A stretch of DNA of 23,585 bases, from NCBI GenBank assembly GCA_002491565.1, contig DKWE01000025.1, positions 1 through 23,585 of the forward strand, read 5' to 3'. Positions 23,413 to 23,585 of this stretch are shown piece by piece. Source of the DNA: Lachnospiraceae bacterium UBA7160 (lineage in GTDB: Bacteria > Bacillota > Clostridia > Lachnospirales > Lachnospiraceae). Position 1 is the stretch's first letter. Every line of letters starts with the position of its first letter. The notes under the pieces are model-generated. The model saw nothing but the letters and a program-made list of their open reading frames with translations, was not told the origin of the DNA and did not search any database. A program made the translations under genes and the position numbers.

Positions 23413-23441
23413 ATTTTAACGCGGATAGGGGATGGGTGCAA
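23413..23441 (-). promoter_or_regulatory. Promoter of the PAP2 gene
   Basis: On the minus strand TTGCAC (23436-23441) and TAAAAT (23413-23418) are separated by 17 bases, with a predicted start near 23406. It lies between the tRNA 3' end and the PAP2 start codon. It may also serve mgtE, since no separate strong mgtE promoter is visible. Confidence 0.75.
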
Positions 23442-23561
23442 GCAGAAAGTAACAGACTGCTGCAAAATATATTCTGCAGATTGCACAGGAATCTCTTTCT
23501 GCGCAGGAGGCGCCATTTTCGGCAGTTTACGTACAATATAACAATTTCAGAGCACAAAAAA

Positions 23562-23585
23562 AGCGACAGACGGGACTCGAACCCG
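23562..23585 (-). tRNA. tRNA 3' end (partial)
   Basis: On the minus strand the window ends inside a T arm: CGGG, then the loop TTCGAGT, then CCCGT, followed by the acceptor 3' strand CTGTCGC and a U at the discriminator position. CCA is not encoded. A run of T follows at once (23555-23562 on the complementary strand), suitable as a terminator. The anticodon is outside the window. A U73 with a GCGACAG acceptor would fit Gly or a few other isotypes, so I do not assign one. Confidence 0.85.

Noticed and set aside
1..23585. CRISPR array, prophage or insertion sequence
   Set aside because: I found no regularly spaced repeats, transposase, integrase or phage structural genes. All large frames are accounted for by chromosomal housekeeping or envelope genes.

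Overview
The window looks like chromosomal DNA of a moderately GC-rich Clostridia member, most like Lachnospiraceae. Reasons: the order pyrH-frr-uppS-cdsA-dxr-rseP followed by recA-recX, a Bacillus/Clostridium-type LexA box (CGAAC-N4-GTTCG) at recA, strong AGGAGG-type ribosome binding sites, and a CtpE-like P-type ATPase and YfhO-type membrane protein of Firmicute character. I see no phage, transposase, CRISPR array or rRNA. The taxonomic placement is inference.

Layout, left to right. Bases 1-175 carry a promoter and ribosome binding site for a minus-strand gene that starts outside the window. Bases 176-7446 are a minus-strand block read right to left: pyrH, frr, uppS, cdsA, dxr, rseP, then recA-recX with its own tandem promoters and SOS box. 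Bases 7447-7799 are a gene-free spacer with an unusually well-formed nested inverted-repeat element and a pyrH promoter. Bases 7800-10613 are a large cation P-type ATPase. Bases 10614-11153 are a divergent control region with a good plus-strand promoter and a foldable leader. Bases 11154-13932 are a plus-strand pair, a PaaK/CapK-like adenylate-forming enzyme and a Wzx-like flippase. Bases 13949-23370 are again minus strand: PAP2 phosphatase, mgtE with a candidate leader peptide, a 1243-residue YfhO-family protein, a GT2 polyprenyl-phosphate glycosyltransferase, an ATP-grasp enzyme and an LCP protein. The last 24 bases are the 3' end of a minus-strand tRNA.

Functionally much of the window is envelope-related. 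UppS makes undecaprenyl diphosphate and CdsA makes CDP-diacylglycerol. The PAP2 protein could regenerate undecaprenyl phosphate. The GT2 enzyme could load a sugar on that lipid, and YfhO could transfer it outside the cell (compare the B. subtilis CsbB-YfhO pair). The flippase could export a glycan, and LCP could attach a polymer to the wall. This chain is inferred from families and neighbourhood.

The most interesting non-gene signals are: (1) a short upstream ORF before mgtE with a strong ribosome binding site, a DVPGPWPD segment and an out-of-frame overlap with the mgtE start, suggesting Mg2+-responsive leader-peptide control; (2) the 7603-7702 element, a 17-bp perfect stem enclosing two adjacent hairpins; and (3) the foldable leader before the adenylate-forming enzyme.
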